DNA from: Paenibacillus typhae
GTDB lineage: Bacteria; Bacillota; Bacilli; Paenibacillales; Paenibacillaceae
Length of the DNA: 46,568 bases
Direction: 5' to 3'
Assembly: GCF_900099765.1 (NCBI RefSeq)
Contig: NZ_FNDX01000049.1
Location: forward strand, 1-46,568
Of the stretch, positions 1-7,525 are shown one piece after another. The first letter of the stretch is position 1, and each line of letters starts with the position of its first letter. The position numbers and the translations under genes were made by a program. A model generated the notes under the pieces. It had not been told where the DNA came from, searched no databases, and was given only the letters and a program-made list of their open reading frames with translations.

Positions 1-90
1 ACCCCTTGAAGACGACGAGGTAGATAGGTTGGAGGTGGAAGTGCAGCAATGCATGGAGCTGACCAATACTAATCGGTCGAGGGCTTATCC
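1..90 (+). rRNA. rrl: 23S ribosomal RNA, 3' end (partial)
   Basis: The first 90 bases match the conserved 3' end of bacterial 23S rRNA, including the end of helix 101 with the motif GACCAATACTAATCGGTCGA at 61-80. The gene begins before the window. The 3' end is placed by comparison with remembered Bacillus 23S ends and could be off by a few bases. Together with the 5S gene it shows that the window starts at the tail of an rRNA operon, transcribed toward guaB as in the B. subtilis origin region. Confidence 0.93.
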
Positions 91-219
91 AATAGTAATT
101 CGCAGATTCGTTTCGGATTCAGTTTTCAGGAATCAAGTTCCTGAAAAACCTTGAATGTTTTTGAAGGTTGGTTATTTTCCTGAAGGATTTCAGAGAGTGA
201 CACGACCGGAAAAAACCTG
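91..219 (+). other. 23S-5S internal spacer with two short hairpins
   Basis: This spacer has no tRNA gene. It holds an inverted repeat, TTCAGGAA...TTCCTGAA (about 125-146), and a second one, AACCTT...AAGGTT (about 149-171). Such stems in rRNA spacers usually take part in RNase processing of the precursor; that role is inferred here. Confidence 0.5.
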
Positions 220-336
220 TTTGGTGGCGATAGCGGAAGGGTTCCACGCGTACCCATCCCGAACACGACCGTTAAGCCTTCCAGCGCCGATGGTACTTGG
301 ACCGAAGGGTCCCGGGAGAGTAGGACGCCGCCAAGC
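220..336 (+). rRNA. rrf: 5S ribosomal RNA
   Basis: This 117-nt segment begins TTTGGTGGCGATAGCGG and ends GTAGGACGCCGCCAAGC, the two complementary ends of a Bacillus-type 5S rRNA. The internal loop sequence CCCATCCCGAACACG is also characteristic. The length is normal for the family. It follows 23S rRNA by about 130 bases and is followed directly by an intrinsic terminator, so it is the last gene of its rRNA operon. Confidence 0.95.
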
Positions 337-340
337 ACAT

Positions 341-376
341 GAAGCCATTGTTGAGCAATCGACGATGGCTTTTTTG
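341..376 (+). terminator. rRNA operon terminator
   Basis: The arms AGCCAT and ATGGCT, extended by GT/AC, close a hairpin at 343-370 that runs into a T tract. It sits five bases after the 5S gene and ends the rRNA operon. Confidence 0.85.
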
Positions 377-504
377 TTGTCTATTATCCTAAGAATAAAT
401 GTGGCTTTCTCCCCGCCAAATGTCCACTGTGAATGGACTTAAGTCCAAGAATTCGCTTACGCGGCAAGCTTTTTTTGAAACCTTTCCAGGATGATGTAAT
501 ATTC
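377..504. other. Intergenic region upstream of the guaB promoter
   Basis: No gene is seen here. It holds a perfect 12-bp palindrome, GGACTTAAGTCC (435-446), and a short stem GCTT/AAGC followed by seven T residues (about 456-476) that could act as a weak back-up terminator behind the rRNA operon. Confidence 0.4.
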
Positions 505-533
505 TTGACAGGCTAAAAGGCCTTTGCTAAGAT
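505..533 (+). promoter_or_regulatory. Sigma-A promoter of guaB
   Basis: A perfect -35 box TTGACA (505-510) is followed by a 17-bp spacer and the -10 box TAAGAT (528-533). TGC just before the -10 gives an extended -10. The transcript would start about 540 and have a leader of about 165 nt before the guaB start codon. No riboswitch consensus was recognised in that leader. Confidence 0.8.
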
Positions 534-706
534 GGCAATAATATATTTTTGGACAAGCATCTCAAACCTTAATTGAAGATATTTATTCATGCAGCTTCGC
601 TACTCCTGACGGTGTCTATCGGATATGGACTCTGGCCTGACCGAAGTTTCTTCATTTATAAAGTTTGCGGACGTTTAGAATGACAATTCGAGGAGGAATG
701 ACCCAG

Positions 707-2164
707 GTGTGGGAAGATAAGTTTGGCAAAGAAGGACTGACTTTTGATGATGTGCTGCTGGTACCGCGTAAATCCGAGGTGCTGCCTAAAGAAGTGGACC
801 TGAGTACGGTTTTGAGTAACAATGTGAAGCTCAATATTCCGCTTATCAGTGCAGGAATGGATACCGTAACTGAAGCAGCAATGGCCATTGCGATTGCCCG
901 TGAAGGCGGAGTTGGCATTATTCACAAGAATATGTCTGTAGAGCAGCAAGCTGGCGAAGTCGATCGGGTAAAGCGTTCCGAAAGCGGCGTAATCACTAAT
1001 CCTTTCTCCCTCACACCGGATCATCTGGTATCCGATGCGGAACGTCTAATGGGTAAATACCGTATCTCCGGAGTACCGATTGTCGATGATAACAACAAAC
1101 TGGTCGGCATTATTACTAACCGTGATATGCGCTTTATTCATGACTACAGCGCGCCGATCAGCGAATATATGACCCGCGATAATCTGGTAACGGCTCCTGT
1201 CGGCACAACCCTGCAGGAAGCAGAGGTTATGCTGCAGCGCCACAAGATCGAAAAACTGCCGCTGGTTGATGACAATAACATTCTCAAAGGGCTTATTACT
1301 ATTAAAGACATTGAGAAGGCAATCCAGTTCCCTAACGGGGCTAAGGATGCACAGGGCCGCCTGCTCGTCGGTGCAGCTATCGGTATTTCGAAGGATGCGG
1401 ATGAACGTGCGAAGGCTCTGATTGAAGCCGGTGTCGATCTGCTTGTTGTGGACTCGGCTCACGGACACCATATCAATATTATTGAAGCAGTTCGCAATCT
1501 GCGCGCCAAGTACCCTGACCTCACAATTGTTGCCGGAAACGTAGCAACCGGTGAAGCTACCCGTGATTTGATCGAGGCAGGAGCATCTATTGTTAAGGTT
1601 GGTATCGGACCGGGTTCGATCTGTACTACCCGGGTTATTGCCGGTATCGGTGTGCCGCAGATTACTGCCATCTATGATTGCGCAACAGTCGCGCGGGAGT
1701 ACGGAGTACCGATTATCGCAGACGGCGGGATTAAATACTCGGGTGAGATTACTAAGGCGATTGCTGCCGGTGCATCTGCAGTAATGATGGGAAGCCTGTT
1801 TGCCGGAACCGAGGAAAGCCCGGGAGAATCCGAGCTGTACCAGGGACGCAAGTTCAAGGTGTACCGTGGGATGGGAAGTATGAGTGCTATGAAGCAGGGA
1901 AGTAAGGACCGTTACTTCCAGGATGATGACAAGAAGCTCGTTCCAGAAGGAATTGAGGGAAGAGTTGCTTTTAAAGGGCCGCTTTCCGATACCGTTCACC
2001 AGCTGATCGGCGGACTACGTTCAGGTATGGGATACTGCGGTACTAAGACTTTGACAGAGCTGCGTAACGATACCAGCTTTATCCGGATTACGGGCGCAGG
2101 ACTCCGTGAGAGTCATCCGCATGATGTGCAGATTACCAAGGAAGCGCCTAACTACTCCTTGTAA
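707..2164 (+). CDS. guaB: Inosine-5'-monophosphate dehydrogenase
   Basis: GuaB oxidises IMP to XMP with NAD+, the first committed step of GMP synthesis in the cytoplasm. The 485-residue protein has the family layout: a TIM barrel with two CBS domains inserted at about residues 90-210. The catalytic loop motif GIGPGSICTT, with the active-site cysteine, is present, followed by GGIKYSGEI and the flap region. The start chosen is GTG at 707: the ribosome binding site AGGAGG (691-696) lies 10 bases upstream, and the product then begins MWEDKFGKEGLTFDD, as in Bacillus GuaB. Upstream ATG codons lie too close to, or before, this site. It has its own promoter and terminator, so it is probably monocistronic. 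The order rRNA-guaB-dacA-pdxST-serS matches B. subtilis. Confidence 0.97.
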   Translation: MWEDKFGKEGLTFDDVLLVPRKSEVLPKEVDLSTVLSNNVKLNIPLISAGMDTVTEAAMAIAIAREGGVGIIHKNMSVEQQAGEVDRVKRSESGVITNPFSLTPDHLVSDAERLMGKYRISGVPIVDDNNKLVGIITNRDMRFIHDYSAPISEYMTRDNLVTAPVGTTLQEAEVMLQRHKIEKLPLVDDNNILKGLITIKDIEKAIQFPNGAKDAQGRLLVGAAIGISKDADERAKALIEAGVDLLVVDSAHGHHINIIEAVRNLRAKYPDLTIVAGNVATGEATRDLIEAGASIVKVGIGPGSICTTRVIAGIGVPQITAIYDCATVAREYGVPIIADGGIKYSGEITKAIAAGASAVMMGSLFAGTEESPGESELYQGRKFKVYRGMGSMSAMKQGSKDRYFQDDDKKLVPEGIEGRVAFKGPLSDTVHQLIGGLRSGMGYCGTKTLTELRNDTSFIRITGAGLRESHPHDVQITKEAPNYSL

Positions 2165-2187
2165 TTGCGCTAATTCGCTAAAATACG

Positions 2188-2226
2188 GGCAGGCAGGGCA
2201 TAATTCGCTCTGCCTGTCTTTTTTTG
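2188..2226 (+). terminator. guaB terminator
   Basis: The arms GGCAGGCAG and CTGCCTGTC form a GC-rich hairpin with an AT-rich loop and run into eight T residues. It lies 24 bases after guaB. Confidence 0.85.
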
Positions 2227-2238
2227 CAGATACCCCTG

Positions 2239-2247
2239 TGTTAGAAT
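2239..2247 (+). promoter_or_regulatory. Probable extended -10 promoter of dacA
   Basis: The sequence TGTTAGAAT is an extended -10 element. It lies between the guaB terminator and dacA, about 37 bases before the start codon. No good -35 is seen because the terminator T tract occupies that position. Confidence 0.45.
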
Positions 2248-2283
2248 AGAACAAGCAATGGATATGAGGACCAAAGGAGAGTA

Positions 2284-3690
2284 TTGATTTTGAAGCACAA
2301 GCGTAAATTCAGCAGCAAGCAATTTGTGATCAAGACAGCGACAGTAGGTCTGCTTTTAAATATGTTAGCTTCTCCTGTAAGTTCCGCAGTATTAGCCAGT
2401 GAGGTTCAGACTCCGGCTACAACAGAAGCAGGCACAACCGGTACAGGTACGGCGGCAACAAATACAGCAGTTGCCAAAATTCCTTCGATAGAATCTCTGG
2501 GACTTAATGTGAGCTCAGCTGTATTAATTGAGCCTACAACTGGGGAAGTTCTTCTATCATATAATGCCGATGAGGCGCTGCCTCCGGCCAGTATGACCAA
2601 GATGATGACAGAATACCTTGTGACCGAAGCTGTTAATAATGGACAGCTTTCCTGGGATCAGACGGTTACTATTCAGGAGAATGCGGCCCAGCAGGTCGGC
2701 TCCCGGATTTTTTTGGCGCAGGGTGACCAACATACGGTTAAAGAGCTTTACATAGCTATGGCAGTGGGCTCAGCCAATGATGCTACTGTTGCACTGGCAG
2801 AGCTGGTTTCCGGCTCGGAACAGCAATTTGTGACCCTAATGAATGAGACTGCCCAGAAGATGGGGATGAAGACGGCTTATTTCATTAATTCGACCGGTCT
2901 TGACCGGGCAGATATGCCTTCCAAATATCGTCCGGAAACGGACCGCGAAACGGTCATGTCTGCAATGGATGCAGCTATACTTGCTAAATATATAGTAACT
3001 GAACATCCTGATTTTACTGAGTTTACAACGATCCAATCCTATAAGTTCCGTGAGCGCGATGCCAAGCCGATGATTAACTACAACTGGATGCTCGAAGCCA
3101 ATAAGGATATAGCGAACTTTAAGGCTTATGCATATCCGGGTCTTGACGGACTTAAGACAGGACACACTACCAAGGCAGGCAACTGCTTTACCGGCACGGC
3201 AGTGCGTGACGGTATGCGTCTTATCAGTGTAGTTATGGGAGCCGATTCGGAAGCACACCGCTTTACAGAGACAAAGAAGGTGCTTGACTTCGGCTTCAAT
3301 AATTTTGAAATCAAGCAGGTAGTAGCCGCCAAGTCTGTGATCGCAGGAAACGAAACCGTACCTGTTCAAAAGGGTAAAAATGAGAGCGTACCTGTAGTTA
3401 CAGACGCCGGTGTAACCTTTATTGTGCCAAAAGGAACGGTGAACCCGGCAATCGAGACGGCTGTTGCTGTCAACGACGCCTCCACTCTCGTTGCTCCTAT
3501 TGCCAATGCTACCGCAGTCGGAAAGGTAACTTATACCTATAAGATTGAAGGCATGGAACAGGCTCAGCAGAAAACGGTCAATCTGATCACAGCAGAGGAA
3601 GCAGAGAAAGCAGGCTGGTTTAAGCTGCTGATGCGGGCAATCGGCGATTTTTTCGGTGATTTGTTTACAGGAATTAAGGATCTGTTCTAA
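2284..3690 (+). CDS. dacA: D-alanyl-D-alanine carboxypeptidase (PBP5 type)
   Basis: This low-molecular-weight PBP removes the terminal D-alanine of peptidoglycan pentapeptides outside the membrane. The 468-residue product has an N-terminal signal peptide (about residues 15-40) and the three active-site motifs SMTK (S103), SAN (S163) and KTG (K291). A beta-rich PBP5 C-terminal domain follows, ending in an amphipathic helix (GWFKLLMRAIGDFFGDLF) that anchors such proteins to the outer membrane face. Two TTG starts are possible. TTG 2284 lies only about 4 bases after AAAGGAGA, while TTG 2290 is about 10 bases away and may be the true one, giving MKHKRKFSSK. The gene lies between guaB and pdxS, as in B. 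subtilis. Confidence 0.95.
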   Translation: MILKHKRKFSSKQFVIKTATVGLLLNMLASPVSSAVLASEVQTPATTEAGTTGTGTAATNTAVAKIPSIESLGLNVSSAVLIEPTTGEVLLSYNADEALPPASMTKMMTEYLVTEAVNNGQLSWDQTVTIQENAAQQVGSRIFLAQGDQHTVKELYIAMAVGSANDATVALAELVSGSEQQFVTLMNETAQKMGMKTAYFINSTGLDRADMPSKYRPETDRETVMSAMDAAILAKYIVTEHPDFTEFTTIQSYKFRERDAKPMINYNWMLEANKDIANFKAYAYPGLDGLKTGHTTKAGNCFTGTAVRDGMRLISVVMGADSEAHRFTETKKVLDFGFNNFEIKQVVAAKSVIAGNETVPVQKGKNESVPVVTDAGVTFIVPKGTVNPAIETAVAVNDASTLVAPIANATAVGKVTYTYKIEGMEQAQQKTVNLITAEEAEKAGWFKLLMRAIGDFFGDLFTGIKDLF

Positions 3691-3730
3691 GTATTAGCGG
3701 GATATAGTAAAAAAATCGGGGGGCCAGGAC

Positions 3731-4612
3731 ATGGAAACAGGAACATCGAGAGTAAAAAGAGGTATGGCAGAAATGCAAAAGGGCGGCGTCATTATGGACG
3801 TCATGAATGCTGAGCAGGCAAAGATTGCCGAGGCTGCAGGTGCAGTAGCTGTAATGGCACTGGAGCGTGTTCCTTCTGATATTCGCGCCGCGGGCGGCGT
3901 AGCACGTATGGCTGATCCTACTATTGTAGAGGAAGTCCTCAAAGTGGTAAGCATTCCTGTAATGGCCAAAGCCCGTATCGGCCATTATGTTGAAGCAAAA
4001 GTGCTTGAATCGCTGGGCGTCGATTATCTGGATGAGAGCGAAGTGCTTACGCCTGCTGACGAAGTATTCCATATCGACAAGCGCGAGTTCACTGTTCCTT
4101 TTGTGTGCGGAGCCAAAGACCTCGGAGAGGCGCTGCGCCGCATTAATGAAGGGGCATCCATGATCCGTACCAAGGGTGAGCCGGGAACAGGCAACATTGT
4201 TGAAGCTGTGCGGCATATGCGCTACATTAACAGCCAGATCCGCAAAGTAACCGGCCTGTCCAAGGATGAGCTGTACCATGAAGCCAAGACCCTTGGTGTC
4301 CCTTATGAGCTGCTGCTCGAAGTTCATGAGCTTGGCAAACTGCCGGTTGTTAATTTTGCCGCAGGCGGTGTGGCAACTCCTGCCGACGCTGCTCTAATGA
4401 TGCACCTGGGGGCGGATGGTGTTTTTGTAGGATCGGGTATTTTTAAATCGGATAATCCCGAGAAGTTTGCCCGCGCCATCGTGGAAGCAACAACTCACTT
4501 TACCGATTACAGACTGATTGCCGAGGTATCCAAGAATCTCGGCACCCCGATGAAGGGGATTGATATCGCCACTCTGACACCGGCTGAACGCATGTCAGAA
4601 CGGGGCCGTTAA
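3731..4612 (+). CDS. pdxS: Pyridoxal 5'-phosphate synthase, PdxS (Pdx1) subunit
   Basis: PdxS condenses ribose 5-phosphate, glyceraldehyde 3-phosphate and ammonia into pyridoxal phosphate (the DXP-independent route). The protein is 293 residues, normal for the family, and extremely conserved. D23 (IMDVMN), the ribose-binding lysine K80 (VMAKARIGHYVEA) and the second lysine K148 (IRTKGEPGTGN) are all present. The start ATG follows a G-rich stretch (GGGGGG) rather than a textbook ribosome binding site. It is 18 bases upstream of pdxT and forms an operon with it; ammonia passes from PdxT to PdxS in the 24-subunit complex. Confidence 0.97.
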   Translation: METGTSRVKRGMAEMQKGGVIMDVMNAEQAKIAEAAGAVAVMALERVPSDIRAAGGVARMADPTIVEEVLKVVSIPVMAKARIGHYVEAKVLESLGVDYLDESEVLTPADEVFHIDKREFTVPFVCGAKDLGEALRRINEGASMIRTKGEPGTGNIVEAVRHMRYINSQIRKVTGLSKDELYHEAKTLGVPYELLLEVHELGKLPVVNFAAGGVATPADAALMMHLGADGVFVGSGIFKSDNPEKFARAIVEATTHFTDYRLIAEVSKNLGTPMKGIDIATLTPAERMSERGR

Positions 4613-4630
4613 TAGAGAGAAGGTTGGCGG

Positions 4631-5215
4631 ATGAGAATAGGAGTGTTGGCGCTTCAAGGCGCTGTAACGGAGCATATTGTCAGTATAGAGAAGACCGGAG
4701 CGGAGGGCCTTCCGATCAAGCGTGTTGAGCAGCTTGAGGAATTGGACGGCCTGATTATTCCCGGCGGCGAGAGCACTGCAATCGGCAAGCTGATGCGCAA
4801 GTATGGCTTTATTGAAGCCATACGCGATTTTTCAGGCCAGGGTAAGCCTATCTTTGGCACTTGTGCCGGGATGATTGTGCTGGCAAAGAGAATTGCCGGC
4901 GGCGAAGATTCTCACCTGGGGCTGATGGATATAACGGTGGCCCGGAATGCCTTTGGCCGCCAGCGGGAAAGCTTTGAATGCGACCTCGATGTAAAAGGAA
5001 TTAGCGAGCCGGTCCGCGCTGTATTTATACGTGCTCCGCTTATCAGCGAAGTAGGTCCTGAGGTAGATGTGCTTACCGTTTATAATAATGAGATTGTTAC
5101 AGCACGGCAGGACAATCTGCTGGTTTCCTCCTTTCATCCGGAGCTGACAGACGATTACCGGCTGCATCAGTATTTTGCCGATATGGTGAAGGCTAAGGCA
5201 GCAGCCACACAATAG
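4631..5215 (+). CDS. pdxT: Pyridoxal 5'-phosphate synthase, PdxT (Pdx2) glutaminase subunit
   Basis: PdxT is the class I glutamine amidotransferase that supplies ammonia to PdxS. The 194-residue product carries the GGEST loop (46-49), the nucleophile cysteine C78 in FGTCAGM, and the remaining triad residues H169 and E171 in SFHPEL. Its length is typical of the family. It lies 18 bases after pdxS in the same transcript; translation starts at ATG after a purine-rich stretch (GAGAAGG). It is followed by a long hairpin and then serS. Confidence 0.97.
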   Translation: MRIGVLALQGAVTEHIVSIEKTGAEGLPIKRVEQLEELDGLIIPGGESTAIGKLMRKYGFIEAIRDFSGQGKPIFGTCAGMIVLAKRIAGGEDSHLGLMDITVARNAFGRQRESFECDLDVKGISEPVRAVFIRAPLISEVGPEVDVLTVYNNEIVTARQDNLLVSSFHPELTDDYRLHQYFADMVKAKAAATQ

Positions 5216-5233
5216 AACTGCATATAAGAACAA

Positions 5234-5278
5234 CCTGACTCTTTCAATGCTGCAAACGGCAATCTGAAAGAGTCTAGG
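5234..5278 (+). terminator. Hairpin between pdxT and serS (possible weak terminator or attenuator)
   Basis: GACTCTTTCA (5237-5246) and TGAAAGAGTC (5265-5274) pair perfectly over 10 bp. The stem extends by CCT/AGG across a one-base bulge. The following sequence has no strong T tract, so this may be a partial terminator or processing site rather than a full stop. The space is too small for a serine T-box leader. Confidence 0.55.
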
Positions 5279-5300
5279 CTGTTTTCAGGAGGGAAACTTT

Positions 5301-6590
5301 GTGCTAGATGTAAAAGTATTGCGCAGTGACTACGCTAAAGTAGAAGAAGCGCTTAACAACCGTGGTAAATCGCTTGATCTGATTGCCGGATTCCCGCAGC
5401 TTGACCTGCGCCGTCGGGAACTGCTGCAAGAGACAGAAGGACTCAAGAACCGCCGTAACATTGTTTCAGGCGATGTAGCCAAGAAAAAGAAAAACGGAGA
5501 GCCGGCTGATGACCTGATCGCAGAGATGCGTACCGTTTCTGACCGGATTAAAGAGCTGGATGATGAAGTCCGTGAGCTTGAGGCACAGATTGATGAGCTG
5601 ACGATGAGCATCCCTAACATTCCCCACGAATCGGTGCCGGTAGGCAAGTCCGAAGAAGATAATGTCGAAATCCGGCGCTGGTCCCAGCCGCGCGAGTTCG
5701 GGTTCACTCCGAAATCCCATTGGGAGCTTGCGCAGCAGCTGGATATACTGGATTTTGAAGCTGCTGCCAAGGTTACAGGCTCCAGATTTGTATTCTATAA
5801 GGGGCTCGGAGCGCGTCTTGAGCGTGCGTTGATTAACTTCATGATGGATTTGCACAGCGGAGAGCACAACTACGAAGAAATGCTGCCGCCGCAGATTGTA
5901 AATAAGGACAGCTTATACGGTACGGGCCAGCTGCCGAAGTTCGAAGAGGATCTGTTCAAGCTGCGGGATACAGAGTATTACTTGATTCCGACGGCAGAGG
6001 TGCCGGTAACCAATTATTACCGTGAGGAGATCCTGACAGCTGCAGACCTGCCTAAGTATTTTGTCGCTTACAGCTCCTGCTTCCGTTCTGAAGCCGGTTC
6101 AGCAGGCCGTGACACCCGCGGTCTTATCCGCCAGCATCAGTTCAATAAGGTGGAGCTTGTAAAGCTTACTACGCCTGAGAGCTCCTATGAGGAGCTTGAG
6201 AAGATGACAGCAGACGCTGAACGCGTGCTGCAGTTACTGGAGCTGCCGTACCGGGTTCTGGGACTCTGTACAGGGGATATGGGCTTTACATCGGCAAAGA
6301 CCTATGACCTTGAGGTGTGGCTGCCGGAGAGCGGTATGTACCGTGAGATTTCCTCCTGCTCGAATACGGAAGACTTCCAGGCCCGCCGGGCTAATATCCG
6401 TTTCCGCAAAGAGCCTAAGGCCAAGCCGGAATTTGTTCATACACTCAATGGATCGGCACTGGCAGTAGGACGGACTGTAGCAGCGATCCTGGAGAATTAC
6501 CAGCAGGAAGACGGCAGTGTGCGGATTCCGGAAGTGCTTCAGCCATACATGCGTAACACAAAAGTAATCACTCCAAAAGTTTCTCAGTAG
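5301..6590 (+). CDS. serS: Seryl-tRNA synthetase
   Basis: SerRS charges tRNA-Ser with serine. The 429-residue protein has the N-terminal coiled-coil arm that grips the long variable arm of tRNA-Ser (about residues 30-100, Lys/Glu rich). A class II catalytic core follows, with motif 2 around FRSEAGSAGRDTRGLIRQHQ and motif 3 at GRTVAAILENYQ. The GTG start at 5301 lies seven bases after CAGGAGGG. In many Bacillota serS is controlled by a T-box; here only 85 bases separate it from pdxT and no T-box is seen, so it may be read through from pdxST. A tRNA-Ser gene follows directly. Confidence 0.97.
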   Translation: MLDVKVLRSDYAKVEEALNNRGKSLDLIAGFPQLDLRRRELLQETEGLKNRRNIVSGDVAKKKKNGEPADDLIAEMRTVSDRIKELDDEVRELEAQIDELTMSIPNIPHESVPVGKSEEDNVEIRRWSQPREFGFTPKSHWELAQQLDILDFEAAAKVTGSRFVFYKGLGARLERALINFMMDLHSGEHNYEEMLPPQIVNKDSLYGTGQLPKFEEDLFKLRDTEYYLIPTAEVPVTNYYREEILTAADLPKYFVAYSSCFRSEAGSAGRDTRGLIRQHQFNKVELVKLTTPESSYEELEKMTADAERVLQLLELPYRVLGLCTGDMGFTSAKTYDLEVWLPESGMYREISSCSNTEDFQARRANIRFRKEPKAKPEFVHTLNGSALAVGRTVAAILENYQQEDGSVRIPEVLQPYMRNTKVITPKVSQ

Positions 6591-6593
6591 GAC

Positions 6594-6623
6594 TTGCATA
6601 TTCTTCACGAAATGTGGTACAAT
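6594..6623 (+). promoter_or_regulatory. Promoter of tRNA-Ser
   Basis: TTGCAT (6594-6599), an 18-bp spacer and TACAAT (6618-6623) with a TGG extended -10 form a good sigma-A promoter. It lies about 30 bases before the tRNA gene and overlaps the end of the serS region. Confidence 0.7.
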
Positions 6624-6654
6624 TCCTAATGCATGTGAAATTTAGATGCATTAT

Positions 6655-6743
6655 GGAGAGGTACCGAAGCGGTCATAACGGGGCGGTCTTGAAAACCGTT
6701 AGGGTGCAAGCCCACATGGGTTCGAATCCCATCCTCTCCGCCA
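6655..6743 (+). tRNA. tRNA-Ser (anticodon UGA)
   Basis: The gene is 89 nt. The acceptor arms GGAGAGG (6655-6661) and CCTCTCC (6733-6739) pair fully, with discriminator G and an encoded CCA at 6741-6743. The anticodon loop CTTGAAA gives anticodon TGA, which reads UCA-type serine codons. A long variable arm (about 6701-6720) is present, as expected for tRNA-Ser, and the T loop TTCGAATC is standard. It lies directly downstream of serS, as in B. subtilis (trnSL-Ser1). Confidence 0.97.
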
Positions 6744-6772
6744 TTTCTTTAATACAATGATCTGCATATAGA

Positions 6773-6802
6773 AGCTGTCTTCTCCGGAAGACGGCTTTTT
6801 TT
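6773..6802 (+). terminator. tRNA-Ser terminator
   Basis: AGCTGTCTTC (6773-6782) pairs with GAAGACGGCT (6787-6796) across a TCCG loop, followed by seven T residues. Confidence 0.9.
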
Positions 6803-6915
6803 ATGCTTGCCGGTATTCATAGAGATCCATGCCGGATTCATGCACCTTTGCTGCGGACAGGAATAAAAAGCTCCGCTTCTCCGCAATGTAATAGAGAAGG
6901 AGGCTGATCATAACA

Positions 6916-7257
6916 ATGAACCGAGAAATGCAATTGGACCAGAATACGCTGATTTCAGCCTGGCAGGAACGCCTGCCTGCGCTGATGAAAGACGGGGACA
7001 GCTTTAGCCTGCAGGGGGATGCGGCAGACCAGAACAGCCTGCTCATTCATTTTAACGCTGCCGGACATCAGGCGTACTCCCTGGATTTTCGCTGTACCTA
7101 TGTGGACAGCCGGGAGGTTGCCGTTGATTTGGTTGATGTGGAGCAGGGGGGGCGTCATACGGATGAACGCACCGATGCTGTCCAGCAGCTGGCGCAAAAG
7201 TATACCAGACAGATTCACGAATGCGCCCAGGCGCTGCAGAATCTGACCAATCCTTAG
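6916..7257 (+). CDS. Conserved hypothetical protein
   Basis: I do not recognise this 113-residue soluble, acidic protein. It has no signal peptide and no membrane segment. The predicted structure alternates beta strands (SLLIHFNAAG, YSLDFRCTYVDSREVAVDLVDV) with a C-terminal helix (TDAVQQLAQKYTRQIHECAQALQ). The start ATG follows AAGGAGG (6897-6903) by 12 bases, a slightly long gap. It ends 13 bases before the sspP start, so the two are probably cotranscribed, which hints at a role in sporulation or spores; this is inference only. Confidence 0.75.
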   Translation: MNREMQLDQNTLISAWQERLPALMKDGDSFSLQGDAADQNSLLIHFNAAGHQAYSLDFRCTYVDSREVAVDLVDVEQGGRHTDERTDAVQQLAQKYTRQIHECAQALQNLTNP

Positions 7258-7270
7258 GAGGAGATGTAAA

Positions 7271-7420
7271 ATGAGTAAGCCAAAAAGCGTGCCGGTACCG
7301 GGAACGGAAACTAATCAGAAGTCCAGACAAGAGCATCATTCTTCCGGTCCCGAGCCGTTATCGGGCTCCAAAAAGGTAAAGCAGGCTAATCACGTGGACC
7401 ATAATAACCCGCAAGGTTAG
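7271..7420 (+). CDS. sspP: Small acid-soluble spore protein P (SspP family)
   Basis: This 49-residue hydrophilic protein carries the family signature PEPLSGSKKVKxxNH in its second half (residues 28-41), as in the B. subtilis minor spore protein SspP. The N-terminal half is rich in Pro, Ser, Lys and Gln. The ribosome binding site is strong (TAGGAGGAGATG) and lies immediately after the stop codon of the upstream gene. Minor SASPs are made in the forespore and kept in the spore core; their individual roles are poorly known. The assignment rests on the motif and length. Confidence 0.85.
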   Translation: MSKPKSVPVPGTETNQKSRQEHHSSGPEPLSGSKKVKQANHVDHNNPQG

Positions 7421-7525
7421 AGTGGAACCCGGGCAGTATCTGAAACGTAATGTTTCTCATATTTGCTAATTGGTTTATCATTAACATGGGGAAGTAATAT
7501 TTTTACATGGGAGAGGAGAACAATA

